Positions 1-9,400 of a stretch of DNA of 64,000 nt are shown in pieces; position 1 is the stretch's first letter; each line of letters starts with the position of its first letter. A model generated the notes under the pieces. It was given only the letters and a program-made list of their open reading frames with translations. It searched no databases and was not told the DNA's origin. The stretch is from Novosphingobium sp. 18050 (GTDB lineage Bacteria; Pseudomonadota; Alphaproteobacteria; Sphingomonadales; Sphingomonadaceae): assembly GCF_902706195.1 (NCBI RefSeq), contig NZ_CACSJO010000004.1, forward strand, positions 186,001-250,000, read 5' to 3'. A program made the translations under genes and the position numbers.

Positions 1-1096
1 GGTCGAGCAGGGCCTGCGCTATCGCAGCGTCGCTTTCGCGCACGGCGAATTCCCTGCCATCCAGCGCGTCGATGCCGGTGGCCGCACCCGGCGAAAGAAC
101 GACCGGAAGCGCCATGGCCATGGCTTCGAGTACCTTATTCTGCACGCCCCGGGCGATTTCCAACGGCACCAGCGCCATATCGGCAGCGGCGAGCCAGGGG
201 CGAATATCATCCACCCTGCCCCACACCATGATGCCGTCCCGCCCGCTGCACGCGGTGAGTGCGGACGAGGGATTGCGGCCGACGATGTGCAGGCTTGCAT
301 CGGGGCACATCTCGCGCACCAGCGGCATGATTCGCTCGATTGCACGGGTCGCCGCCTCGATATTCGGCGCGTAGTCCATCTGTCCGGTGAAGACGATCCG
401 CGGACCTTCGTGCGCCAGCATGCGCGGCTCAGGCACGACCGGAAGCGGATCGAAGTAAGCCGCGTCGAGGCCATTGCCCATGGCGCGCACGCGGGCGGCC
501 CCGCGGGCGGCCCCGTCCGGCAGACGCGAGCGCAGCAGCTCCGCTTCGGCACCGCTGATCAGAAGGGTTACGTCGGCAGAGGCGGCAATGCGGGCTTCCT
601 CAGCGCGCAGAAGGCGGGCTTCGCGCTTTTCCATCCACGAACGGAAACCCCGGCCCTTCGCGGCGTAAGCCTCGAACTTGGCGGAATCGACGTCGACCAG
701 ATCGGCGATAACCCGGCCCTTGAAGCCTTCCGGCACATATTGCGCCATCTGGCCTGAGAAGACGTAGATGACGTCGATCGGACGCCGTGCCAGCAGGTCA
801 TGCACATAGGCTTCCAGCTTGCGGTCGTGAAACGCGCTGAGGCTGAGCGGACGCCTGCTCGCCAGCGCCTCGACGCCCGCGATCGGCAGCGCCTTCGCGC
901 GTTCGACGAGACGATAGCTTGCCGCGAGATCGGCAAGGTCAGCCTCGTAGGCACGGTCCTGTTCGTCGTCAGCAAACGTCGCGACGTGGACGGGGGCAAG
1001 ACCGGCGAGCGCCTTGAGCACATGATGCGAACGAATTTTGTCACCGCGATCCGGTGGAAACGGGATGCGGTGCGAGAGGAACAGGATTTCGCCCAT
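1..1096 (-). CDS. Sugar transferase of the exosortase A (PEP-CTERM) EPS locus, 3' end cut by window
   Basis: I translated this frame directly because it stays open to the window edge. It begins MGEILFLSHRIPFPPDRGDK at 1096 and reads about 365 codons without a stop. The N-terminal 'LSHRIPFPPDRGDKIR' segment and the C-terminal GT4-type half ('IVFTGQMDYAPN', 'VWGRVDDIRPWLAAAD', 'EAMAMALPVV') fit the TIGR03087-type glycosyltransferase of XrtA EPS loci. It should add a sugar to a lipid-linked or growing polysaccharide on the cytoplasmic face of the membrane. Its ATG shares one base with the TGA of the upstream FemAB-like gene (TGATG), so the two are translationally coupled and this is the eighth gene of the minus-strand operon. 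The C-terminus lies off the left edge. Family level is confident; the sugar donor is unknown. Confidence 0.88.
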   Translation of the reverse strand, partial: MGEILFLSHRIPFPPDRGDKIRSHHVLKALAGLAPVHVATFADDEQDRAYEADLADLAASYRLVERAKALPIAGVEALASRRPLSLSAFHDRKLEAYVHDLLARRPIDVIYVFSGQMAQYVPEGFKGRVIADLVDVDSAKFEAYAAKGRGFRSWMEKREARLLRAEEARIAASADVTLLISGAEAELLRSRLPDGAARGAARVRAMGNGLDAAYFDPLPVVPEPRMLAHEGPRIVFTGQMDYAPNIEAATRAIERIMPLVREMCPDASLHIVGRNPSSALTACSGRDGIMVWGRVDDIRPWLAAADMALVPLEIARGVQNKVLEAMAMALPVVLSPGAATGIDALDGREFAVRESDAAIAQALLD

Positions 1097-2172
1097 CAAC
1101 CGATTCCGCGCGCGATCAGCGGGCCAAGGCGGTTGGCCAGGCCCAGCGGCAAGCGCTGCCAGAGCTTGATCTGGAGCGAGAGTTTGCCGCTGGTGGGATC
1201 GGCGTCCCGCTTTGCGGCGCCGGGCTGGGTCCATGTGGCATACGTCAGTGGCTCGGGCTCGAAGCCCCAGTTGCGCTTGAAATGATAGGCCCCGCTCTGT
1301 GTCTTGGAGCGGCCGAAGTCGAACACGCTCGCACCCCGGCGGCGGGCGTGGAGCATTAGTTCGTAATACATGCGGTCGTTCGCGCGCAGCCGCCGCGCGT
1401 CCCAGGTGCCGCCGCCCCAATAGGGCATGACCGCGCCCTGGTGGTACACGCTGATGACGCTGGCGACCGGCTTGTCCTCGTGCCGGACGGTCAGAATATC
1501 GGCGTCCGCGCCGAACCCGTCGACCACCGAATCCAGCAGTGCGCGTGGAAACACTGGCGTGCCGAGATTGCGGTAGCTTTCGCAGAACACCGCGTAGTGG
1601 GCAGCGCGGTCCCGCTCGGAAGTGCCGACCTCGATGGTGAGGTCTATACCCAGCGAGCGGCGCACTTCGGCGCGCTGCTTGCGCGGGATCGAGGTGAGCT
1701 GCGCTTCGTCGTCAACCGCAAGCGGACGGGCGAACCCGGCATGCGATTCGGTTTTCAGCGCCCAGCCCCCAACTTCTGCCGGCAGCACTCCGCCGCGCAG
1801 TTCGATCGAGGGGCACGACAGGCGCCGGGCCAGTTCCTCGACCGCGGCGAAAACCGCCTCGGCATCAGCATCGTCGGTGGTCAGCAGGCCGCCGCCCACC
1901 GCGAAACCGGTGGAGGCGAGGATGCGGCCGAACACCGGAGAATGGATCGCATCGAGCGGCAGGAAAGCGACGATCTCGCCGCCGCGTTCCTGCACCAGCG
2001 CGAGCGCCTTGTTGCCGGTAGCCGCCGCCACCGACACGAACCACGCCGGGCGGTGGAACGGCGTGCCTAGCGGGTGGCGCGCGACAAAGCCTTCAAGCCG
2101 CGCGATCTCGCCGGGATCAGCCAGATCGACAAGGCGCACGTCGGACAGGATTGGCACGAACGGCGCGTTCAT
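1096..2172 (-). CDS. FemAB-like GNAT-fold protein, XrtA/PEP-CTERM system-associated
   Basis: A 358-residue protein of the FemAB/GNAT superfamily matching the TIGR03019 type found in exosortase A loci. The C-terminal half has the family features: 'HYAVFCESYRNLGTPVFP', 'PYWGGGTWDARRL', 'NDRMYYELMLHARRRG' and 'FDFGRSKTQSGAYHFKRNWG'. FemAB proteins transfer an acyl or aminoacyl group to an amine, and the EPS-linked ones probably modify the polysaccharide or its precursor, but the acceptor is unknown. There is no signal peptide, so it is cytoplasmic. The start overlaps the deacetylase stop by 4 nt (ATGA) and the stop overlaps the next start by 1 nt, giving tight operon coupling. The ligase, acyl carrier protein and second GNAT a few kb upstream could supply its donor; that is inference. 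Confidence 0.88.
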   Translation of the reverse strand: MNAPFVPILSDVRLVDLADPGEIARLEGFVARHPLGTPFHRPAWFVSVAAATGNKALALVQERGGEIVAFLPLDAIHSPVFGRILASTGFAVGGGLLTTDDADAEAVFAAVEELARRLSCPSIELRGGVLPAEVGGWALKTESHAGFARPLAVDDEAQLTSIPRKQRAEVRRSLGIDLTIEVGTSERDRAAHYAVFCESYRNLGTPVFPRALLDSVVDGFGADADILTVRHEDKPVASVISVYHQGAVMPYWGGGTWDARRLRANDRMYYELMLHARRRGASVFDFGRSKTQSGAYHFKRNWGFEPEPLTYATWTQPGAAKRDADPTSGKLSLQIKLWQRLPLGLANRLGPLIARGIG

Positions 2173-3053
2173 GCGGCCAGAGCCGGAGGCGGCGCCACGC
2201 TGCGGCCCGCTTCGCGCGCTGCGAGTTCATCCATACGGCCCCAGCGAAAATCGCCGATCAGGCGGGTCAGCTTGTCCGCCATGATGCCAAGATTGGTGTA
2301 GTGCCGCAGGCGCGAGCGCATCGAGGCGTTCGCGACACGCGGCTGGCCGGGATCGATCTCCCAGGGGTGGAAATAGAATACCGCCGGGCGTTCGTCCTCA
2401 CGGTTCACCTGCCGGATCGCCCAGCGTGAAAAACCATAGGGCAGTACCCGGAAGAACCCGCCGCCGCCTGCCGCCAATCGGCGACCGGCGAACTGCGCGG
2501 TGGTTACGGGAATCTCGACGAAATCACTGCCGGCAATCGGCTTGAAGGCAAAGCGGGGGGCTTCGCGCCAGCCGTAGTGATCGTGGGCGATGGGCGCGAC
2601 GCTGGAGCTATAGGCATAGCCCTGCTCCGCCAGCACCTCGAAGGCCCAGGGTGTGCGCGCATCGATGGAAAAGCTGGGCGCGCGGTAGCCGGTAACGGCA
2701 GCGCCCGAGGTATCCTCGATGACCTTGCGGGCCTTCGCGATATCCGCCGCGAAAGCCTCCCGGCCAAGGCGGAACACGCGTTCGTGATCCCAGCCATGGC
2801 TGGCGATCTCGTGGCCTTCCTGGGCGATGCGGCGCATCAGGGCTGGGTGGCGCTCTGCCACCCAGCCCAGCGTGAAGAACGTGCCCTTTACCCCAGCATC
2901 GGCGAACAGCTGCAATATCTCGTTGCAGTTGCGCTCGACGCGGGTGGTGCACGAATTCCAATCGTTCCGGTCGATCACCTTCTCGAAGGCGCCCACCTGA
3001 AACCAGTCTTCGACATCGACCGAGAGCCCGTTGACCGGCTCGCTGAAAGACAT
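2169..3053 (-). CDS. Polysaccharide deacetylase, XrtA/PEP-CTERM locus subfamily
   Basis: NodB-fold deacetylase (carbohydrate esterase 4), 294 residues, of the TIGR03006 type. The NodB motifs are visible: 'DVEDW' at residues 13-17 (catalytic base and metal Asp), 'SHGWDH' at 85-90 (His86 and His90 bind metal), 'GYRAPSFSI' near 122-130 and 'FYFHPWEID' near 225-233. It should remove N-acetyl groups from amino sugars of the locus polysaccharide or an intermediate. No signal peptide is seen, so it probably acts on a cytoplasmic or membrane-linked precursor. It lies 13 bases downstream of the AAA ATPase stop and overlaps the FemAB-like gene by 4 nt. A freed amine made by this enzyme would suit the adjacent acyltransferase-like protein; that link is inference. 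Confidence 0.92.
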   Translation of the reverse strand: MSFSEPVNGLSVDVEDWFQVGAFEKVIDRNDWNSCTTRVERNCNEILQLFADAGVKGTFFTLGWVAERHPALMRRIAQEGHEIASHGWDHERVFRLGREAFAADIAKARKVIEDTSGAAVTGYRAPSFSIDARTPWAFEVLAEQGYAYSSSVAPIAHDHYGWREAPRFAFKPIAGSDFVEIPVTTAQFAGRRLAAGGGGFFRVLPYGFSRWAIRQVNREDERPAVFYFHPWEIDPGQPRVANASMRSRLRHYTNLGIMADKLTRLIGDFRWGRMDELAAREAGRSVAPPPALAA

Positions 3054-3066
3054 GGGTTTGCTCCGC

Positions 3067-4344
3067 TCAGGCGACGTTGCGCTGGCCGTCGCCGCTTTCG
3101 ATCCATTCGATCAGCATGGTCAGCGTGTGCCGCAGCGTGCGCGACTGCTCGTCGAGACGGGCCTCCAGCTTGGCGGTATGCGCGGTAGCCTGCGCCAGAT
3201 CGGCCTGGAGCGCGGCGATGGCCTCGCTTTCGCCCTGATCGACGTGAGCGGCGGCAGCTTCCTCGCGCGCTTCGGCAGCGGCAGCGAGTTCGACCATGGC
3301 CGACTGAAGCTTACCGATCTGTGTATCTCGGTCGGCCAGTGCCGCCTCGATCAGCTCGATGGCGGCAGCGGCGTTGATCGCATCGGACGGCACGGCGGCC
3401 ACGGCAACGGGATGCTCGAACGATGCGGCGTACTGGACGTTACCGAGCGGCGAGGCTGCCGGCGAGAACATTTCCGCCGGCGCCCTTGCGGCTTCCACCG
3501 GCTGGACCTGCGGGCTCACCAGCGCCAGCGCGCCATCGTCGCTCAGCTCGTCCATCACCTGCGCCAGCATTGCGCTGTCGATGTGGCTGCGCTGATCGAC
3601 GGCACCGAGCAGCAGCAAGCGGTTGACGATCTGGTTGATCCGGCGCGGAATGCCGCCGGTCGCCTCATGGATTTCCGCGAAGACGGACGGCTCGAAGCTG
3701 GGATTGCCCTGCCAGCCCACGCAGGTCAGGCGATGCTCGATGTAGGGCTGGATTTCCCTGGCCTGCATCGCGCCCAGATGGTGGGTGGCGATCACGCGCT
3801 GGCGCAGCTGTTCCAGCTGGTCGCTCTCCAGCAGGGTGCCGCGAAATTCCGGCTGGCCCAGCAGCAGCGTCTGCAGCAGCGGCTGCGAACCGAGCTGGAA
3901 GTTGGACAGCATGCGCAGTTCTTCCAGCGCGCTGATCGAGAGGTTCTGGGCCTCGTCGACGATCAGCAGGCTGCGGCGACCGGCGCGTGCCTCCTCATGA
4001 AGAAACACCTCGATCGCGCCGAGCGCGGAAGCCTTGTCGTGGCCCGCAACGTGGATACCGAAGGACTGCGCGACGACGTGAACGATCTCCTCGCCGTCGA
4101 GCGCGCTGGTCACCACGTTGGCGGCGGTCATGCGGGCGGGATCGATCGTCGCCATCAGGTAGGCGACCAGCGTGGACTTGCCCGCGCCGACTTCGCCGGT
4201 GATGACCACGAAGCCCTCACCCTGCGCAAGGCCATAGCCGAGGTAGGACAGCGCCTTGCGGTGCGTCAGGCTTTCAAAAAAGAAAGCCGGATCGGGAGTG
4301 AGCTGGAAGGGCCTTGCGTCGAGCCCGTAAAAATCATCGAACAT
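3067..4344 (-). CDS. XrtA/PEP-CTERM system-associated AAA ATPase (ExeA/GspA-like)
   Basis: A 425-residue AAA ATPase of the TIGR03015 type. The start at 4344 gives the family N-terminus 'MFDDFYGLDARPFQLTPDP' and follows a GAAGGA ribosome site; the frame continues upstream but has unrelated composition there. Walker A is 'GEVGAGKST' at residues 50-58 and Walker B is 'LLIVDEAQ' near 126-133. The ATPase core ends near residue 270, followed by an Ala/Pro-rich linker and a predicted coiled coil (about 330-410, rich in Ala, Glu, Gln). These proteins sit in EPS loci next to exosortase genes and may couple ATP use to assembly of export machinery. The gene begins 13 bases after the barrel gene. Confidence 0.92.
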   Translation of the reverse strand: MFDDFYGLDARPFQLTPDPAFFFESLTHRKALSYLGYGLAQGEGFVVITGEVGAGKSTLVAYLMATIDPARMTAANVVTSALDGEEIVHVVAQSFGIHVAGHDKASALGAIEVFLHEEARAGRRSLLIVDEAQNLSISALEELRMLSNFQLGSQPLLQTLLLGQPEFRGTLLESDQLEQLRQRVIATHHLGAMQAREIQPYIEHRLTCVGWQGNPSFEPSVFAEIHEATGGIPRRINQIVNRLLLLGAVDQRSHIDSAMLAQVMDELSDDGALALVSPQVQPVEAARAPAEMFSPAASPLGNVQYAASFEHPVAVAAVPSDAINAAAAIELIEAALADRDTQIGKLQSAMVELAAAAEAREEAAAAHVDQGESEAIAALQADLAQATAHTAKLEARLDEQSRTLRHTLTMLIEWIESGDGQRNVA

Positions 4345-4357
4345 CGCGTTTTCCTTC

Positions 4358-6115
4358 TCAGAAACTGTAGCGCAGGCCGGCGAGCGCCGAGGCCGTCCAG
4401 AAGTCGTCGATCGCGGGCGCGTCACGCGTCGCTCCATCGATGCCGACCGCCAGAGTACCGCGCAGGCGCGGCGTGAACATCCGGTAATAGCTGGCAGATG
4501 CGCCATAACCGTTAACGTCACCCACGAGGGGATCGTTGCTGCTGATCCAGTTGGCGTAGACATTGGTCGACCAGCCCGCATCGCGGCCCAGTTCGCCGCC
4601 GAGGAAGGCGGCCAGCCAGTAGTTTTCGTCGACCACACCGGCTGCCGAAGCGAGCACGGTGTTGCGGGCGGCGAAGAAGTTGCGCCGGTCGTACCCCAGG
4701 CCAAGCCCGGCGTTGAGGCGGCCCACCTTCATCGAATAGCTCGCACTTACGCCGCGCGCGCGGAAGAAGGCCGAGCGGACTGACCCCAGCGCGCTGGAAA
4801 AGCAGTTGCTGCCGTCCAGCGAGGCGACACAGCCGCGCAGGTCGCCGGTGATCGGATCGCGCACGACCTCGAAATCGTCCGGCAGCTGGTCGATCGCGCG
4901 GTTGAGCTGGCCGCCGAAGCCGCCGACGTTGTCGTAGACCGAAACGCTCAGCTGAGTGCGGTCGTTGGGCGCATAGCCCAGCGTGCCGCCAAAGCTGGTC
5001 GAACCGTAGCGGCGACCGACATGGGCCGAAAACGACGTGCGGCGGCTGGGGCGCCACATCACCGCGACGTCCCAGATCAGCCCGCTGACGTCGTACGCCA
5101 GTTCACGCGGGCCGGACTTGTCAGTGACATAGCGGCCGTCCGAGCCGACCACGGGAATGCCGTCCTCGCCCCGCAGTGCGTCGCGGCTGGATACCTCGAC
5201 GTCCTCGTAGCCGATCGCGCCAACAACCTGAACGGTGCGGCTGACCGGCACGGTGACAAGGGCGCGCGCCTGCATGTCACGGGCACGCTGGTCGAGATTG
5301 GACATGTCTTCCTTATAGAAGCTGCCCGCAGCGCCCACGCCCACCGGCAGCACGGTGCCCGGCGCGAAGCCGGCCTGCACATCGGCCATCTGGGTCACGC
5401 TCTTGTCGAAAACGTCGGCGGCGCCAGTGCCCGAATTGGCGCGAAACCCGTCGGACTGTTCGACTTTGGTGAAGCCCGCACGGTAATTCGCCGAAACGTC
5501 GAGATCACCCGCACGGGTGGTCACGGAGGGACCGGCGTAGACCGAATAGATCGAGGTCTTGTACTTGTCGTTGACGCCGCTGCCCACCAGCGCCGATCCG
5601 CCGTTGCCGACATTGGCCTGGGTGGCGAGACCGCCCGCCTCGAACGTCACGCCCGGAACGATCGTGGTATAGCCGCGCGCAATGCCGCTAATCGCGTCAC
5701 CGTCGCGCGCGCGCTTGCCCCAGCCGAACTGACGCTCGTAGCGCAGCGAGACCGAGGCCCCGTTGTTGCGCCCCGAGATCGCCGCATCGACGCCGACGGC
5801 GGCCTGGGTATAGGTCATCACGTCACTGCCCGGCGAAAGCTCGGCGGTAACGATCTGGTCGACTTCGATGTAGGGCACGATGTCGATGCGCTTGCCGCCC
5901 TTATTGCCCCCCCTGCCACTACGCCTGTCGGAGCGCCCGGACTTGCCGGACGACGGATCGGAAGCGCCCTGCCCGCCGCTGCCGATTCCCGCACCGGCGC
6001 TGCCGCCACCATCGTAACCGATCGACTGCGCCTGGCCGGCAACCGGCATCGCCAGCGCGGCAATCACCGCGAGCGAAACCAGGCCCACACCCTTGCGGCG
6101 CATTGACGCCTTCAT
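4358..6115 (-). CDS. Outer-membrane beta-barrel protein, PEP-CTERM system-associated (TIGR03016 type)
   Basis: About 585 residues. Signal peptide 'GLVSLAVIAALAMPVAGQAQ', then a Gly/Ser-rich low-complexity stretch with a basic patch ('RSDRRSGRGGNKGGKR'), then many alternating hydrophobic segments, a terminal aromatic ('GLRYSF') and strands typical of an outer-membrane barrel. TIGR03016-like proteins lie at this position in exosortase A loci and are candidate EPS secretion porins or surface proteins. The start is uncertain. ATG 6124 overlaps the upstream stop (ATGA), but AGGGG lies directly against it; ATG 6115 has AGGGG at a 9-nt spacing and is preferred. ATG 6103 is a third option. Protein chemistry and operon position are clear; the transported substrate is inferred. 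Confidence 0.85.
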   Translation of the reverse strand: MKASMRRKGVGLVSLAVIAALAMPVAGQAQSIGYDGGGSAGAGIGSGGQGASDPSSGKSGRSDRRSGRGGNKGGKRIDIVPYIEVDQIVTAELSPGSDVMTYTQAAVGVDAAISGRNNGASVSLRYERQFGWGKRARDGDAISGIARGYTTIVPGVTFEAGGLATQANVGNGGSALVGSGVNDKYKTSIYSVYAGPSVTTRAGDLDVSANYRAGFTKVEQSDGFRANSGTGAADVFDKSVTQMADVQAGFAPGTVLPVGVGAAGSFYKEDMSNLDQRARDMQARALVTVPVSRTVQVVGAIGYEDVEVSSRDALRGEDGIPVVGSDGRYVTDKSGPRELAYDVSGLIWDVAVMWRPSRRTSFSAHVGRRYGSTSFGGTLGYAPNDRTQLSVSVYDNVGGFGGQLNRAIDQLPDDFEVVRDPITGDLRGCVASLDGSNCFSSALGSVRSAFFRARGVSASYSMKVGRLNAGLGLGYDRRNFFAARNTVLASAAGVVDENYWLAAFLGGELGRDAGWSTNVYANWISSNDPLVGDVNGYGASASYYRMFTPRLRGTLAVGIDGATRDAPAIDDFWTASALAGLRYSF

Positions 6116-6120
6116 CCAGG

Positions 6121-7164
6121 TCATCCCCTGTATCCGTAATAAGAACCGAAGCGGCGGCCGCTCGGGCTGAACTGCGCGGCGTTCAGCAGAAGCTGGACGT
6201 TCGGGCATGCGCCAAGCAGCGAGATCGCATCGTTGAGCGCACCGCGCCCGGTCTTGTCGGCACGCACGATCACCATCGTCTGACCAACGTACTTTGCCAG
6301 TTCCGCTGCCGGTGAGGCCGAGAGCGCAGGCGGCGAATCGAAGATCACCATGCGATTAGGAGAGCCCTGCGTCAGCCGGTCGAGCACGCGCGCGGTGCGC
6401 GAGCTGGCGATATATTCGCTGTCGTGGCTGGTCGTGTCGCCCGCAGGCAGCACCCATAGGCCGGGAATATCGGTGCCCAGCACGCAGTCGGCGACGTCCA
6501 GTTCCTCATCCATCAGCGCGTCCATCAGCCCCGGCCCGCCCGGCAGGCCGAGCGCGGAGAGAATCGAGGGCTTGGCGAAATCGGCGTCGACCAGAAGAAC
6601 TTCGCTCTCCTTCTCGGCCGCGATGGAAAGCGCCAGGTTGAGCGCGCAGTACGTCTTGCCCTCACCAGGATGGGGCGAACTGACAAGGATGCGCTGGGCC
6701 ATCGCGCCTGCCTTCTGGCGGCGCAGGTCCGCCGCCTGCACCAGGAGCTGGCGCTTGACGATGCGGAACTCTTCCAGAAGTTCGGTGACGGTGCCTTCGG
6801 GCACGATCAGGCCTTGAGCGCGCAGATGCTCCCGGTCGACCGGATGGGCCTCACCGTGGAAGATGGCCGGCTCAGGGGCTGGCTCGGGCACGGAGGCCAG
6901 CGTTGCGGGCGCGGCAACAAGCGCAGGATCCTGGGCCGCAACCGAAGGGGCCACGGGCGCAGGTGCAGGCGCGGGAGCTGCCGCGACCTGCTGGGCCTCG
7001 GGTGGCTTCACCGGAAAGCGGCGCGAAGGCGGCTCGGTCGAAACCGGCAGCGGCTTGCCGAGGAAGCTGTTGAAGTCGAACTTTCCGGCGGCGCGCTCGA
7101 ACAGCGATTCGCCGGCGGCCTCATCCTGCTGCTTGGGGTCGGGGATCTTGTGCTGATCGGTCAT
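6121..7164 (-). CDS. XrtA-associated tyrosine autokinase (CpsD/BY-kinase type)
   Basis: A 347-residue BY-kinase of the TIGR03018 type. Residues 1-160 hold a Pro/Ala-rich linker and helical adaptor. The kinase begins with a deviant Walker A 'SSPHPGEGKT' (163-172) and Walker A' 'LLVDADFAKP' (190-199); 'MVIFDSPP' is the Walker B-like segment. The C-terminus 'GSYYGYRG' carries a short tyrosine cluster, the usual site of autophosphorylation. It should work with the preceding chain-length protein, cycling between phosphorylated and dephosphorylated states to set EPS length. Start ATG 7164 is preceded by GAGGGA, which overlaps the TGA of the upstream gene. An in-frame upstream extension to 7236 lacks family similarity. 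Confidence 0.92.
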   Translation of the reverse strand: MTDQHKIPDPKQQDEAAGESLFERAAGKFDFNSFLGKPLPVSTEPPSRRFPVKPPEAQQVAAAPAPAPAPVAPSVAAQDPALVAAPATLASVPEPAPEPAIFHGEAHPVDREHLRAQGLIVPEGTVTELLEEFRIVKRQLLVQAADLRRQKAGAMAQRILVSSPHPGEGKTYCALNLALSIAAEKESEVLLVDADFAKPSILSALGLPGGPGLMDALMDEELDVADCVLGTDIPGLWVLPAGDTTSHDSEYIASSRTARVLDRLTQGSPNRMVIFDSPPALSASPAAELAKYVGQTMVIVRADKTGRGALNDAISLLGACPNVQLLLNAAQFSPSGRRFGSYYGYRG

Positions 7165-7175
7165 GTCACGTTCCC

Positions 7176-8699
7176 TCAGGCCACCATGCCGCGCTGGATG
7201 AACTCTGCGGCGAGCAGCACCACGAACAGCCCGCAAAGCGCGGCGCAGCTGGCGTAGAAGTATTTCAGGCGCCGGGCACGCAGCGCACGGGCACCATCGG
7301 TCAGCGTCTGCGAGATCGCGCCGAGCACCGGCAGGCCGGTCGCCCGCTCCAGTCCGGAGGTCGTCGCGAACACCGAGCGCATGCGGCTGAGGGCAAAGGC
7401 CGCCGCGCAGCCGCCGGCAAGGCCGACCACCAGCACACCCAGCAGCAGCACCGGACGATTGGGCGCAACCGGCGAGCGCGGCGTCGTCGGCGGATCGACC
7501 ACTTCGAACTTCACCGCTTCGCGCTCGGTCTTCACTTCGCCGCGCAGGCGCAGTTCCTCACGGTCCTGCAGGAGCTTGTCGTATTGCTGGCGCAGCACGT
7601 CATAGTCGCGGTTGATGCGGGTCGCCTGCGTGGCAAGCTCAGGGTCCTGGATCGCCGAGGCCGTCAGCGAGGCGATGTCCGACTGGAGCGCCGCCTTGCG
7701 GGACTGGAGCGCCTGGACATTGGCCTGCCGCTCGGCCCGGATCGACTGGAGCGAGCTGTAGGCGGGGTTCATCGTGCCGCCGCCGTTCGCCGCATCCTGC
7801 GAAGCCGCGCCCCGCAGCGCAGCCACCTGGTTGCGCGCAGCGATCACGTCGGGGTGGTTTTCGGTGAGGCCACGTGCACGCATCCCGGCAAGGTCCGCCT
7901 GGGCGCGGGCAAGCGCGGACTGCGGGCTACCATCGGCAACGCCGCCCGCGATCGTGCGCGGGGTTCCGGCAAGCTGGCCGTCGATAGCAGCCGAAGCGCT
8001 CTGCGCAGCGGAAAGGTCAGCCTCGATGTCTCGGAGGGACGCGCGCGAGGTTTCGAGCCGCTGCACCATCGCAGCGCCGCCCAGCGCCATTTCCGGGTGC
8101 TGCGCCTCGAACGCGGTGCGTTTGCTTTCGGCCGATTCCAGTTCACGCTCGCGCTGCTGGAGCTGCTGGTTCACGAACTGCATCGTCTCGACCATGTCGC
8201 CGCGGTCGCCCGAGAGGTTTTCCTCGCGAAAGATGTCGATCAGCTTCTGCGCAACGCTCTGCGCAAGCTGGGCATTCTCGGAATCGGAAAAGGACTTGTT
8301 GTTGGCGGTCGCGGTGATCTCGAAGAGGTTGTCCTCCTGGCTCACGACCTTGACGCTGGTCGCCAGTTTGAGGACCGCGGCCTCCATCTGCTTGGGGTTC
8401 TGGATCGTGTCGCCCAGACGAGTCGAACGTACCACCTTCTCGAGGTTGACGGCGCTGGTCAGCGTCTGGCGGATACGCTCGATATCGCGCTTCTTGTCGG
8501 CCACACCGATGCCAACCTGCTCGGCAAGCGCGTCGTCGAGCTGGATGAAGATACGCGCACGGGACTGGTAGCTGTTGGGCACGAGCGCCACCACCAGCCA
8601 GCCCGCCATGCACACGGCCCAGGCAGTCCCCAGCGCGATCCAGCGGCGATGCCAGACGCTGTGCAGCGCGCTGAGCAGTTCTTCGTAGAGCGTATCCAT
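7176..8699 (-). CDS. XrtA system polysaccharide chain length determinant (Wzz/GNVR domain)
   Basis: A 507-residue inner-membrane polysaccharide co-polymerase of the TIGR03007 type. It has an N-terminal Wzz domain with a membrane helix near residues 22-43 ('ALGTAWAVCMAGWLVVALVP'), a long periplasmic coiled coil rich in Gln/Glu/Ala (about 170-380), a GNVR-like region, the Pro-rich 'PPTTPRSPVAPNRP' segment and a second helix near 415-435. A further hydrophobic segment ends the protein ('FYASCAALCGLFVVLLAAEF'). It controls EPS chain length together with the tyrosine kinase encoded 12 bases downstream. It lies 17 bases after the export lipoprotein gene in the same operon. Confidence 0.93.
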   Translation of the reverse strand: MDTLYEELLSALHSVWHRRWIALGTAWAVCMAGWLVVALVPNSYQSRARIFIQLDDALAEQVGIGVADKKRDIERIRQTLTSAVNLEKVVRSTRLGDTIQNPKQMEAAVLKLATSVKVVSQEDNLFEITATANNKSFSDSENAQLAQSVAQKLIDIFREENLSGDRGDMVETMQFVNQQLQQRERELESAESKRTAFEAQHPEMALGGAAMVQRLETSRASLRDIEADLSAAQSASAAIDGQLAGTPRTIAGGVADGSPQSALARAQADLAGMRARGLTENHPDVIAARNQVAALRGAASQDAANGGGTMNPAYSSLQSIRAERQANVQALQSRKAALQSDIASLTASAIQDPELATQATRINRDYDVLRQQYDKLLQDREELRLRGEVKTEREAVKFEVVDPPTTPRSPVAPNRPVLLLGVLVVGLAGGCAAAFALSRMRSVFATTSGLERATGLPVLGAISQTLTDGARALRARRLKYFYASCAALCGLFVVLLAAEFIQRGMVA

Positions 8700-8716
8700 G
8701 GTCTCGATCCGGCCTC

Positions 8717-9358
8717 TTAGAACATGCTCTCGGGGATGATGATCACGTCGCCCGGGCTCAGCATGACATTGGCCTTGCTGTCACCCTTCTTGAGCAGATC
8801 GCCCAGACGCAGGTCGTATTCCTTTTGCGTGCCGCTCGCCTTGTCGAAGCGGATCAGGCGCGCCTTGTTGCCTGCCGCATATTCGGACAGGCCGCCCACC
8901 GCAATCATCGCGTCAAGCACGGTCATGTTCGCGCGGTAGGGGATCGAGGCCGGCTTCTCGGTCGCGCCGACGATACGGATCTGCTGGCTGAACGTGCCGG
9001 AGAAACCATCGACGATGACCGAAACCAGGGGGTCCTCGATATATTGCGAGAGCTGGAGGCGGATGTCCTCGGCCAGCATTGAGGGCGTCTTGCCCACGGC
9101 CGGCATGTCGGTGATGAGCGGCGTGGTGATGCGCCCATCGGGCCGCACCTGCACTTTCGCGCCCAGTTCCGGGTTGCGCCAGACGAACACGGTCAGCTGG
9201 TCGAGCGGACCGATGATATATTCCTCACCCGGCCCTTCCTGCATGGAAACGAAGGCTGCGGGCGGCAGTTCAGGCCCGGAAGTCGTAGCGCATCCCGTCA
9301 GGGCGACGCTGGCAAGCGTGGAACCAGCCAGGAGTCGGGTGAGGCGGCGATGCGGCAT
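8717..9358 (-). CDS. Polysaccharide export lipoprotein, XrtA/PEP-CTERM system (Wza-like)
   Basis: A 213-residue outer-membrane export protein of the TIGR03027 type. Start ATG 9358 is preceded by AGGGA. The signal sequence ends in a lipobox 'ALTGC' with Cys23 as lipidation site. It then has the Poly_export domain ('EYIIGPLDQLTVFVWRNPEL') and an SLBB domain ('IRIVGATEKPASIPYRANMT', 'SPGDVIIIPES'). It is the first gene of the minus-strand EPS operon, which probably uses a promoter in 9359-9577. It should form the outer-membrane exit channel, or its periplasmic part, for the polymer regulated by the chain-length and kinase proteins. Confidence 0.93.
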   Translation of the reverse strand: MPHRRLTRLLAGSTLASVALTGCATTSGPELPPAAFVSMQEGPGEEYIIGPLDQLTVFVWRNPELGAKVQVRPDGRITTPLITDMPAVGKTPSMLAEDIRLQLSQYIEDPLVSVIVDGFSGTFSQQIRIVGATEKPASIPYRANMTVLDAMIAVGGLSEYAAGNKARLIRFDKASGTQKEYDLRLGDLLKKGDSKANVMLSPGDVIIIPESMF

Positions 9359-9400
9359 GGATATTTCCCTGTATGCGCCTTCCTGCGACCCATGTGCGAA

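Noticed and set aside
3031..4476. 481-codon plus-strand frame across the EPS ATPase gene
   Set aside because: It covers Walker-motif coding sequence on the other strand and shows no protein family features.
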